A stretch of 64,000 nucleotides of DNA, from positions 1-64,000 of the forward strand of contig CAZQDZ010000002.1 of the NCBI GenBank assembly GCA_964591455.1, read 5' to 3'. The notes under the pieces were generated by a model, which searched no databases, was not told where the DNA came from, and saw only the letters and a program-made list of their open reading frames with translations. The DNA comes from RFSX01 sp964591455 (GTDB lineage Bacteria > Bacteroidota > Bacteroidia > Chitinophagales > Saprospiraceae). Positions 10,082 to 18,018 of this stretch are shown here, piece by piece. The stretch's first letter is position 1, and the number at the start of each line of letters is the position of its first letter. The position numbers and the translations under genes were made by a program.

Positions 10082-11425
10082 TTATTCTCTTATCATGAAA
10101 TCTAAATATGCCTCTATCCTAGCGATTGCATAATAAGGCACATTGATCAATTGAAAGGGTTTACCTTTTATGGTTTTGACCTCTTCTACAGAATACTTAT
10201 TTGCCAACAACCTTATGCCTAAGCTGTGCTCACATCTATCCATATACTCATAGAGGGATCGCAGTCTGCCTTTCGCACCAGACTTAACCTCTAAGGGCAT
10301 GAGTTGTTGTCCATGCGGTATGAGCAAATCTACTTCGGCATTGGCATTGGCATTTTCTCTCGTCCAGAATGGAGGTATGTAGCCTAACCGAGTAGACTGG
10401 GCTATCAGCTCCTGGGTCATCATATGATTAGTGATATAACCTTTGTAAAGACTGTTCATATCCTTGACACCTATCATTGCAGCTTGTATGCCTGAGGCAT
10501 AATTGAGCAAGCCAGTGTCCAAGAACTGAATTTTGGGCTTACGTCTATAATTGAGTTGTACAGGTGAGCTTGTGCTGCTCGTAGGATAGATCAATCTGAT
10601 AAGGCCTGCTTTGTCCAGTTTTCTAAAAGCTTCTCCTACCTCTCTCGATCTGTAGTTAGAATTACCAAAGCCGTGAAAAGTAATACGATCTCTGACGTAA
10701 GGTGCTGTAGAGACAATGTGCCTCAGAATTTGTCTCTCACTCTGATTGGACCCATATTTTTCTATGTCCATAGTGTAGTTGTCCCAGATAGAACTGTAAG
10801 TGCTGCTAAGTGCGGCCACTTGCCTGCCTTCAGCTTCATACTGCGCGACTATTTCTGGCATGCCCCCTATCAGCATATAGTCATGAAAAAGTGCCATCAG
10901 CTTATCAAAAGCAATATCTGGCGGAGGTGATTTTTTGTAATACTCCAGTGCTAGCTCCTCCCCCATAGCTTCTAGAAACTCTTCAAAATCCATAGGATGT
11001 AAAGACAGCAACTCTACTCTTCCTACAGGAAAAGAAGGCACGTCTCCGATCGCAAATTCTAGCAAAGACCCAGCAGCGATAACATCTATTTCTGGTAGCT
11101 CCTCATAAAAGTATCGCAGAAGTGCAATTGCCTCAGGCACTTCTTGTATCTCATCTATAAAGAGCAAGGTGTCTCCAGGCACTTTCCTTACATTTTTTTC
11201 TAAGAGTATACTTTCTAGTATCTGGTCTACTCGATCAGCGTTTTTGAAAAAAGCTGCATCGGCGGTTTTCTCTAGATTTAGATGAAGGTAAGTGGCATAG
11301 GCTTCGCCTAGGTGATGGACAGTTGTGGTTTTGCCTACCTGACGAGCCCCTCTGAGCAATAAGGGTTTATTGGACTTTTTATGCTTCCATTCTAGTAATC
11401 TTGTATGTATTCTTCGCTTGAACAC
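10082..11425 (-). CDS. AAA_14 ATPase with DUF4143 domain
   Basis: 447-aa protein of the widespread AAA_14/DUF4143 family. The Walker A motif is GARQVGKT (residues 26-33) and Walker B is LLFIDEIQE (D91-E92). The C-terminal DUF4143 region (~200-370) includes the LDTGLLNYASG and EVDLLIP-type segments that resemble a PD-(D/E)xK nuclease core (E-V-D-L ... L-E-V-K-S). The start is GTG at 11423-11425, since MFKRR matches the usual beginning of the family. These ATPases are abundant, often mobile or island-associated, and their cellular role is not established. The gene stands alone, flanked on both sides by copies of a palindromic repeat and preceded by tandem 24-bp repeats that overlap its probable promoter. 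Confidence 0.92.
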   Translation of the reverse strand: MFKRRIHTRLLEWKHKKSNKPLLLRGARQVGKTTTVHHLGEAYATYLHLNLEKTADAAFFKNADRVDQILESILLEKNVRKVPGDTLLFIDEIQEVPEAIALLRYFYEELPEIDVIAAGSLLEFAIGDVPSFPVGRVELLSLHPMDFEEFLEAMGEELALEYYKKSPPPDIAFDKLMALFHDYMLIGGMPEIVAQYEAEGRQVAALSSTYSSIWDNYTMDIEKYGSNQSERQILRHIVSTAPYVRDRITFHGFGNSNYRSREVGEAFRKLDKAGLIRLIYPTSSTSSPVQLNYRRKPKIQFLDTGLLNYASGIQAAMIGVKDMNSLYKGYITNHMMTQELIAQSTRLGYIPPFWTRENANANAEVDLLIPHGQQLMPLEVKSGAKGRLRSLYEYMDRCEHSLGIRLLANKYSVEEVKTIKGKPFQLINVPYYAIARIEAYLDFMIRE

Positions 11426-11429
11426 ATGA

Positions 11430-11464
11430 CAAAGGTAAGTACTTTGTTAATACAATGTAACAAA
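11430..11464 (-). promoter_or_regulatory. candidate promoter of the DUF4143 ATPase gene
   Basis: On the minus strand TACCTTTG (11437-11430) is a perfect TAnnTTTG -7 box. A TTTG at 11464-11461 lies 23 bases upstream, slightly wide for the -33 element. The predicted start would be almost at the GTG codon (11425). The -33 region lies inside the first 24-bp direct repeat, as expected for an operator. Confidence 0.45.
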
Positions 11465-11512
11465 TAAGGGGTTAATTGTGACATTTAGTGTAACAAATAA
11501 GGGGTTAATTGT
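11456..11512. repeat. two perfect 24-bp direct repeats, operator-like
   Basis: Identical 24-bp units at 11456-11479 and 11489-11512, period 33 bp (about three helical turns). Each begins TGTAAC and the copies run into GTGACA and GTTACA respectively, so each unit is also an inverted repeat TGTAAC-N16-GT(G/T)ACA. They sit 31-87 bases upstream of the ATPase start codon. The spacing and symmetry suggest cooperative binding of a dimeric repressor, but no regulator gene is adjacent. Confidence 0.75.
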
Positions 11513-11544
11513 TACAAAATCTACTTCACTAAGGATAACCTACC

Positions 11545-11641
11545 AGATCGAGAAGTCTGGTCTTTCGATTCAGCAGCCCTTCCTTATACACATCCGAGCC
11601 AAAGGACTCCCGTTCTATTGTCGGTCTCGTTGAAAACTCAT
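11545..11641. repeat. dispersed ~95-bp imperfect palindrome, copy B
   Basis: Starts at cagatcgaga, with tttcgattcagcagccct and gagccaaaggactcccg in the same order and spacing as copies A and C. It ends in gaaaactcat, which is also the head of copy C, so B and C are in tandem with a period of 92 bp. Confidence 0.7.
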
Positions 11642-11730
11642 CGAGAGGTCAGGAGACTTTCGATTCAGCAACCCTTCCTTACCAACCACTCCTGAGCCAA
11701 AGGACTCCTGTCCTCTTAGCACCTCTTACA
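11635..11730. repeat. dispersed ~95-bp imperfect palindrome, copy C
   Basis: The best-formed copy. GAGGTCAGGAG-ACTTTCG on the left pairs imperfectly with CCAAAGGACTCCTGTCCTC on the right, around a ~36-nt loop. The CAGGAG/CTCCTG core is perfect. No long open frame crosses it. Confidence 0.7.
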
Positions 11731-12205
11731 ATAACTTATCTGAATAGCGCATTTAAGATGCACCATAACTCTACGGATTCACCTAGATAGTAATGCTAAA
11801 CTGTTATGGAAAATGAGCAGTTTTCACATTTAAGAATCTAGCTAATCGTACTTGCCTACCGACGGTTTTCTTATTCATTGAAAAAAACAAAATTCTAGGC
11901 TCTACCCATTTCCTTAACGCTAACTCAGTTTTAGATAGCTAAACAAGCACCAAACTCTTCCTTCCAGAAATCAAACAACGGCCATTATTATTATCGTCAT
12001 TTAAAACCTCCTTAGCTAAAATGACTAAAGGCCGTCCAATCAACTATCCAGCAATAAAAATTGTGTGGCCTAAATGGTCTATTCAGCAACTTATTATTCT
12101 TGCTGAGAGATCCTAGATAAGGACAAACTGAGAATTATATTCTGATTCTAAAATCAATGTTGTATTAGTGTAAAATAGGAGCGAAGAAAATAATAGATGG
12201 AATAA
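11731..12205. other. non-coding stretch with nested inverted repeats
   Basis: No protein-like frame is seen. It contains a nested inverted repeat: ACGGCC (11978-11983) with GGCCGT (12030-12035), and inside it GTCATTT (11996-12002) with AAATGAC (12018-12024). About 50 bases further on lies CAGCAA-N11-TTGCTG. It may be a structured RNA, a decayed mobile element or chance in A+T-rich DNA. The promoter of the following SWIM gene must lie at its right end. Confidence 0.35.
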
Positions 12206-13900
12206 ATGATAAATACTACATTTATTAGTAGTAAGATCCACTTAGTAAAAAAACAAAAGCATACAGTGACAATAAGTACTATACTCAAAAATCTGAGCAG
12301 CACCGATAAAAAAGCCAGCAAAAAATTTATAACAGCCATCAGAGAATTTGAAGAAGAGAAAAAAGGACAATTTGTTGCCTTTGTGGATGAGGGTAGTGAC
12401 TCCTGGGATCTCCGATTATCTATGGACCACAAATCCTTAAAAATAAAGTCATTTAAATGTGATTGTGGTTCCAGGAAAAAAATTTGCCCCCATAAGGTCG
12501 CTATGCTCATGTATATGGACATGGGTCATAGTAGAAGTAATACCCTAGCCAGAAAAATAGTTACTAAAAAAACCACTAAGGCAGATAAACTTATGTCGAA
12601 GGTAGGAGATGATGACAAAATTCTGGAATGGCTGAGGAACAAGCTGAATAAAGACAAGGTGTTTAGGCTAGCTTTTGAAAATGATCTCATCCAATCTACG
12701 GAAGTTATTGACGCGGCCTTCTTTGCAAAACAATATCAGTCTGCTTATAAGACGGTAGTGGGTCGCAAGAAATATGCGACTGCGGCAGAATTGCCTAAGC
12801 TGCTAGACCTTATGCAACCATACATTGAATCTTCACTGAAAAACATATTCGATAACCCTAAGAATAAGAAAAATCTCAAGCTATATGAAGAATTACTGAA
12901 AGTAGCAGAAGACTTAAAGTATCTACCCAAAAGATCTACAACAAAAACTGATACCCATTTCAAAAAATGTGTCACTAATATCCTACCCCAAATTCCTCAT
13001 AACTCTGACCATATATACACACTAGGGAACCTGCTCATCTCGGCTGATCATAATATGATAAATGTCTTCGACATCTTCTACCGAGTCATGGAAACCTATG
13101 GTCATCTAATGGGCAATGCCCAGCAATTGGAGCTATTGAAAAAGAGATTGGAGCCTATTCTCAAGTATATGACCAGTGAAAAAATCCTTGTCAATTATAT
13201 TAACTTGACAATGAAGCTTAATCTCTTTCCAGACTTAGCAGAACAATTTGATTTAATTGATTACCAAAACAGATATAACAAAGCGCTATTGGAAGCGTTA
13301 TGGCAGAATGGATTATATGACCAACTCACAGAAGTCTGCAAAAAAGAAATCATCACAAATGCTTCAAAATACCAAAAACCCTATTTTGACTATTTAATTC
13401 TCATTGCTGAAAAACAAAAAAATAATTCATTGCTTTTTGACACTATTATGAAAAAAATAAAGTCAATTCCAGACTATGAAGATTACAAAATGCTTTACAA
13501 TTTAGACTTAAATGCAAAACAAAAAACTAGATTAACTCTATACTCAAAAAAAATTGTTGTCAGTTCCGCTTATGGTGCCTACCATCATTATATACAAATG
13601 AAATATCTATTCTGGAATCTTACTGGTAACAAGCAAAAGATAATAAATAGAATAAAAGATAAAGCAACGCTTAGGTACGCATTAGAGTATGCGGATGATT
13701 TGTGGGAACTAGACTATGATCTATTTATAGCTAGAGCAGGTAAGGTCTTTGAGTACAATAGTATCTTTGATGATTCTGGTCTGATAGATGTGGTAAAGAA
13801 ATACCTAAGAAGTAAATTAAATTCCCTATCCAAGAATGCACTCAATAACCTATCCTCATCTGCCAGAAAAGGATTGGGATTTATAGGTTTACAATTATAG
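12206..13900 (+). CDS. orphan SWIM zinc-finger protein
   Basis: 564 aa. A SWIM motif CDCGSRKKICPH (C85, C87, C94, H96) follows a beta-rich segment (SWDLRLSMD...LKIKSFKC), the typical arrangement. The rest (~110-560) is helical and lysine-rich, with no helicase or transposase motif. Stand-alone SWIM proteins are usually DNA- or protein-binding partners. The SNF2 helicase 2.3 kb away carries the same type of finger, so common ancestry or a joint function is possible. The ATG at 12206 is the first start in frame; upstream sequence is non-coding. Function unknown. Confidence 0.85.
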   Translation: MINTTFISSKIHLVKKQKHTVTISTILKNLSSTDKKASKKFITAIREFEEEKKGQFVAFVDEGSDSWDLRLSMDHKSLKIKSFKCDCGSRKKICPHKVAMLMYMDMGHSRSNTLARKIVTKKTTKADKLMSKVGDDDKILEWLRNKLNKDKVFRLAFENDLIQSTEVIDAAFFAKQYQSAYKTVVGRKKYATAAELPKLLDLMQPYIESSLKNIFDNPKNKKNLKLYEELLKVAEDLKYLPKRSTTKTDTHFKKCVTNILPQIPHNSDHIYTLGNLLISADHNMINVFDIFYRVMETYGHLMGNAQQLELLKKRLEPILKYMTSEKILVNYINLTMKLNLFPDLAEQFDLIDYQNRYNKALLEALWQNGLYDQLTEVCKKEIITNASKYQKPYFDYLILIAEKQKNNSLLFDTIMKKIKSIPDYEDYKMLYNLDLNAKQKTRLTLYSKKIVVSSAYGAYHHYIQMKYLFWNLTGNKQKIINRIKDKATLRYALEYADDLWELDYDLFIARAGKVFEYNSIFDDSGLIDVVKKYLRSKLNSLSKNALNNLSSSARKGLGFIGLQL

Positions 13901-13974
13901 ATAATCAATGTGGTACAACCTTGTGGCCATACTCATATCATAAGACAAAAACATCGCACATCTTACCAGTCTAC

Positions 13975-16620
13975 CTATGGACTCTCCAATCTATTTTTAC
14001 TAAATAACAATAAGATAATCCCGACAAGCGCAGCTACACATATCGAGAGTGGACGTATATAATGAGCAAGCGTTCTCGAAAAAATGGCCGCATTATTACC
14101 CTGTACTTTCATCGCTGCCCAGTAATAGGGATGGGAAAATTCTGGGTCCACGGACGCTAGGTAATCCTGCTTAGCTTGGCGCATGGCCTGTCCCTTGTCA
14201 TCTCCTTCTTTAAGATGACTATAGAATTTGCTCATAATGATAGCACTCGACTGATCATTGATGTTCCAGAGCGAAGATATGACAGACTTTGCTCCAGCTA
14301 CCATAAAACTTCTAGCTAGGCTAGTCACCTCACCAGACACTTCGTTTCCCAAGCCTGTCTCACAAGCACTGAGCACAACCATTTCTGCATCCAAGGGTAG
14401 GGTTTTTATTTCATTGAGATATAATCTAGATGATTCCTTGTCATTCTCTGTATCTGTAAATGCAACAAAGGATAGCACGTTGTCTCTCTCATTATAAGTC
14501 TTGGCATGTGTGGCGAAATGAATAACATCATGACTGGATGCTGTACTAAATATATTTTCCTTTGTAGCTTTTTGATTCTCTAAGACAGAACCGTCCGAAA
14601 ATTGTTCTTTAAGTAGCCTTATCTCTTCACTGGCATAGTGTAAGTGGTATAATGAGGACCTCACATAGGCATATCCGTCTGGTGATGGTGGAAACTCAGG
14701 TTGTACAAACAAGTAGGACAATTCGTCTTTAGTGATCTCTTGCTGGTTATTAAAGTAAAGATGAGATGGTGTATAGGTGATGGGAAGTTCTGAAATTAGA
14801 AAATCATCATTTACCACAAGGCAATCAAACGAGATATTCTCCATATAGCCGTGGGGAGAAATGACCAGCTGTTTTGACTTAGTTATGCTTGGGCTATGCA
14901 AGTCCAATAGCTGGTATAAGGTTTTATAATTAGACTTTAATTCCGACAGCGTTACGGATAAGTCTATTGAGAGATCAAGTGCTGCAAGCGTATCTTTGGA
15001 CACTGAGGAAATTTTAGAAAAATTATCTTTCTGATGATAGCAGTACAGTTTCTTATTGCCTTCCCAAAGGAATAGATAATAAGTATCTTGATCGTAAGAA
15101 GCCTTCTCTGCCCTAATATCAGACGATAGTATTTCTGACTTAGCCAAAAGATTATTCAAAGTATCTTTTAACTCGAAGATGCGATTCTCAATATATTTAT
15201 CCTTAGCTAGTAACTTGGCTCTCTCTAGGTATTCTATCTGGCTTGTCAAGGCTTTAATCTTATAGCCATTACCAGAATTTAATCTTGAGTTTTGGGAAGT
15301 TTCATTGATCAAGCTTATGGACTTATTACTTTCCATTATAAACGGGACGAAATCAATGAGTTCTGGGCATTCATCCTTAATACTAGTAATAGTCTGGTCG
15401 AGAATTTCATTATAGCGACTCATCAGATTGTAATGTACCTCAGACTGTATGTGTGGATAATAACTAGCCTGTAATTCTTGCACATGTTCTATGATTAATC
15501 TGACTGCATCACAGACCCTATTATGACTATACAAGAGTTCTACCTTATGCTTTACCAGCTTGTAGCCAAATGTTGGGCTTTGTGAGGTGCTATTCTCTAT
15601 GCGCAGCTGTGCCTTGTCTATATACTTTAAAGCATTTTCAAAATCACCGTTAGCCTCTACTGTCTTACTTAAGGAAAGCGCTACTTTGGCATAGAAGTCA
15701 TCAGACATATGATTAGTCACTGACGTATCTAATAAGGCCACTAATGACTTGTAGGCCTTATCATTATTGCCTTTAAGCCTTTCTATCTCAGACTCAAAAT
15801 ATTGGCATTGCCACAGGTCTTTTTGCTCTCGAGTCTCAGTCGATTTTATGGCAGCAATAAGAACTTGAGGTCTGTCTACTTTACCACGGAATAGGTCTAG
15901 CTCTATGGTATATATGAAGTTGGCTATTTTATAGGATTCTAGATCACCTACCCAATAATCCTTAAGATATTGTTTGTGGGTTATCTCATTATTACTATGG
16001 GCTGCCTCTAGCAAACCCATCTCATTATAAGACTTGGATAATCTGCTGTAGATAGACCAGATGGTAGAAGAACGATTTTGTTTCTCTGCCATTTCATTCT
16101 CTATCTCTATCGTATAATTATAATGATCTATAGCTTCTTGATATTGACCTCTTTGATAGGCAATATCTCCTAGGGCTTGGTAGGCAAGATTAAAGATCGT
16201 GGTGTATTGACTCTCTTCATATCCTGTCTCCTGTAACAACTGTAAATTGGCTTGGCAATAATATTCAGCTTTATCTAATGCGCCTGTTTGCGTATACAGA
16301 TTGATCCTGCGTTGATTAAGGTCCATCCAAGGCATATATGGAATAGTGTCATAACAGCATTTCTTATATAACTCATCTAACGCATTAAGACAGGATTCCA
16401 TTTCTATATAATTCCCTTCATTTTGAGCAGTATAACTACGCCAGATGTAGATGTTGGACTTAAGCTCGCAGGCTGCAGAATCTACCTGCGATAGATAACG
16501 ATCGTAATCTGTAATTTTTATTTTGTGATAGTTATCATTTATATCAAATGGAATTTCACTTACATCCTTTTGTGCATTAGCTGCAATGCTGAAAATGAGG
16601 CAAACAAAGAGGAATTTCAT
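13975..16620 (-). CDS. exported TPR-CHAT caspase-like protease
   Basis: 881 aa. It has a signal peptide (residues 1-16, cleavage after ANA), TPR-like helical repeats (~60-440), a linker coiled coil (~450-490) and a C-terminal CHAT domain (~600-850). The CHAT caspase dyad is intact: H705 in HFATHA and C753 in LSACETGLG. The conserved LARSFMVAGAKSVISSLW follows. A C-terminal hydrophobic helix (~853-873, SICVAALVGIILLLF) and the short tail SKNRLESP predict an inner-membrane anchor with the protease in the periplasm. The gene overlaps the preceding lipoprotein gene by 4 bases (ATGA) and lies downstream of a sigma factor and a membrane anti-sigma-like gene. CHAT proteases usually cleave one specific partner; the neighbours are the obvious candidates. 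Confidence 0.92.
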   Translation of the reverse strand: MKFLFVCLIFSIAANAQKDVSEIPFDINDNYHKIKITDYDRYLSQVDSAACELKSNIYIWRSYTAQNEGNYIEMESCLNALDELYKKCCYDTIPYMPWMDLNQRRINLYTQTGALDKAEYYCQANLQLLQETGYEESQYTTIFNLAYQALGDIAYQRGQYQEAIDHYNYTIEIENEMAEKQNRSSTIWSIYSRLSKSYNEMGLLEAAHSNNEITHKQYLKDYWVGDLESYKIANFIYTIELDLFRGKVDRPQVLIAAIKSTETREQKDLWQCQYFESEIERLKGNNDKAYKSLVALLDTSVTNHMSDDFYAKVALSLSKTVEANGDFENALKYIDKAQLRIENSTSQSPTFGYKLVKHKVELLYSHNRVCDAVRLIIEHVQELQASYYPHIQSEVHYNLMSRYNEILDQTITSIKDECPELIDFVPFIMESNKSISLINETSQNSRLNSGNGYKIKALTSQIEYLERAKLLAKDKYIENRIFELKDTLNNLLAKSEILSSDIRAEKASYDQDTYYLFLWEGNKKLYCYHQKDNFSKISSVSKDTLAALDLSIDLSVTLSELKSNYKTLYQLLDLHSPSITKSKQLVISPHGYMENISFDCLVVNDDFLISELPITYTPSHLYFNNQQEITKDELSYLFVQPEFPPSPDGYAYVRSSLYHLHYASEEIRLLKEQFSDGSVLENQKATKENIFSTASSHDVIHFATHAKTYNERDNVLSFVAFTDTENDKESSRLYLNEIKTLPLDAEMVVLSACETGLGNEVSGEVTSLARSFMVAGAKSVISSLWNINDQSSAIIMSKFYSHLKEGDDKGQAMRQAKQDYLASVDPEFSHPYYWAAMKVQGNNAAIFSRTLAHYIRPLSICVAALVGIILLLFSKNRLESP

Positions 16621-17192
16621 TTAATGATTTGACTATGCACTAAGGTAAAATCTATATTCAACTCAATGTTTTTTATCCCAATTTGAATTTCATAAGTACC
16701 TGGTGCTATTTTCGAATTATTGTTATTGAAATCAGGAAAGATTAATGAGTTACCAATCACTTCTCCTTTAGAAATCACTTCTTTTTGTTTAATAATAGAA
16801 GCATGATTTATCAAAAAGTGATCAGTAAATGCTGGCATTATAACTAATTCATATGGATTCAATCTAACAGCCCATATTCCATCACCACAAGGCTTTGGTT
16901 TCGGTAAAGGCTTAGGTTTGACTTTGTCCTCAAGTTCACTTGTCATCAAAACAATGCCTTTTAATTTTTCTTCACTCTTCAATTTTGCATTCTTATCACC
17001 TCCATAATTAGTGACATCCTGCGGACTTAAAAAATAGAATTGAGATAAAGTATAAGCTGTTCTCAGTTCATTGTTTGCTTCGAACTGGTATTTACCGTCA
17101 ATTCCGTATAAATCACAAGCAACTTTTTTATTAGGATTACATGAAGCAAAAAGAAATATTGCTAAGAATAGAAGAAGAGGATATGTTTTCAT
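16617..17192 (-). CDS. lipoprotein of unknown function in CHAT operon
   Basis: 191-aa secreted protein with a lipobox: residues 1-18 are hydrophobic and end in LFASC, so Cys18 should be lipidated. The body is beta-rich with a short proline/lysine linker (KPKPLPKPKP, ~93-102) between two segments. I do not recognise the family; the C-terminal part resembles a small beta-sandwich. It ends inside the start of the CHAT gene (4-base overlap), indicating translational coupling, and both are probably read from the promoter at 17257-17285. It could be a sensor, inhibitor or substrate of the periplasmic CHAT protease; nothing in the sequence decides which. Confidence 0.8.
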   Translation of the reverse strand: MKTYPLLLFLAIFLFASCNPNKKVACDLYGIDGKYQFEANNELRTAYTLSQFYFLSPQDVTNYGGDKNAKLKSEEKLKGIVLMTSELEDKVKPKPLPKPKPCGDGIWAVRLNPYELVIMPAFTDHFLINHASIIKQKEVISKGEVIGNSLIFPDFNNNNSKIAPGTYEIQIGIKNIELNIDFTLVHSQIIK

Positions 17193-17256
17193 AGGTTAAT
17201 TTTTTTTTGGTTAAAATAAAAATACAGAATACTCTCCAATTATTACAACTGAAAAG

Positions 17257-17285
17257 CAAAGGAATTTATAATGTCTAATGACAAA
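17257..17285 (-). promoter_or_regulatory. candidate promoter for lipoprotein-CHAT genes
   Basis: On the minus strand TTTG (17285-17282), 17 bases, then TTCCTTTG (17264-17257), one base off TAnnTTTG. It lies ~65 bases before the lipoprotein ATG. It would give the CHAT pair a promoter separate from the sigma/anti-sigma pair, possibly one read by the local sigma factor. Confidence 0.4.
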
Positions 17286-17382
17286 TAGAACCCTATAATA
17301 TAGAGCACCAGGGCCAGCAAAAAGTTACCTTAGTTTCAATGGATTTAATACAAAGAGAAGTGGATCAATTGAAAAAGTGCTT

Positions 17383-18018
17383 CTATTTGGATATTATATC
17401 TAATATCTCTCTTGCCTTCTTCTCATAGCCTGTTTCTGGGGCTGCTAATATTTTCTGTATTAAGCTTGATGCGTTATGGTACTGATTGTTCTTAATTTCG
17501 ATGAGGCCCATATAAAAAAGTGCTTTTTCTCTGCATACAGTATTATCTGAAGATTGCAGCTCAGCAAACAACTGATAAGCCTTTTCTATCTCTCCTGAAT
17601 CCAATACTCTGTGGGCTGAGTAGCAAGGATTTGCTGTTGACCCAGATGATTTATCTCCGCGGACTTGCTGAGTCATAGGAGGAGCATAATAAGCCGCATA
17701 TAATTGAGGACCATCAGGGGGGGTTAGATATTTGTAGCCCAAATAAGCTGCCACTAGGAGTAACGCCGAGAGTATAGCCCATAGCATAGGGTTTCGGCTT
17801 TTTACCTGAAGGGCATCAGCTGCCTGCATCTGCTTTCTGATCATTCTAGAGAGATCATCATTGATGATTTCGTCTGCAACCAATGTATACAACTCATGAT
17901 CTTGCACTACTTTCTTGAGCGCATTATCCTTTGCCATCGCCTGCTCAAAGCGCTGCTTCTCTTCTGCACTCATGCGACCATTCAGATAGTCTTCCACCTT
18001 GGTAAAATTGTCAAACAT
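17383..18018 (-). CDS. single-pass membrane protein, probable anti-sigma factor
   Basis: 211 aa. The N-terminal ~75 residues are charged and helical (KVEDYLNGRMSAEEKQRF), the usual start of bacteroidete anti-sigma-like proteins. A single membrane helix spans ~77-96 (MLWAILSALLLVAAYLGY). The C-terminal ~115 residues should be periplasmic and contain TPR-like helices (~130-205). The gene overlaps the upstream sigma factor gene by 8 bases, the classic sigma/anti-sigma arrangement. The role as anti-sigma is inferred from position, topology and the N-terminal motif; no zinc-binding HxxxCxxC is present. Confidence 0.82.
   Translation of the reverse strand: MFDNFTKVEDYLNGRMSAEEKQRFEQAMAKDNALKKVVQDHELYTLVADEIINDDLSRMIRKQMQAADALQVKSRNPMLWAILSALLLVAAYLGYKYLTPPDGPQLYAAYYAPPMTQQVRGDKSSGSTANPCYSAHRVLDSGEIEKAYQLFAELQSSDNTVCREKALFYMGLIEIKNNQYHNASSLIQKILAAPETGYEKKAREILDIISK

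Noticed and set aside
6123..13900. Defence island interpretation of the helicase/ATPase region
   Set aside because: No nuclease, methyltransferase, toxin pair or integrase is present; SNF2-SWIM and DUF4143 genes are common outside defence loci, so it is noted only as a weak possibility.
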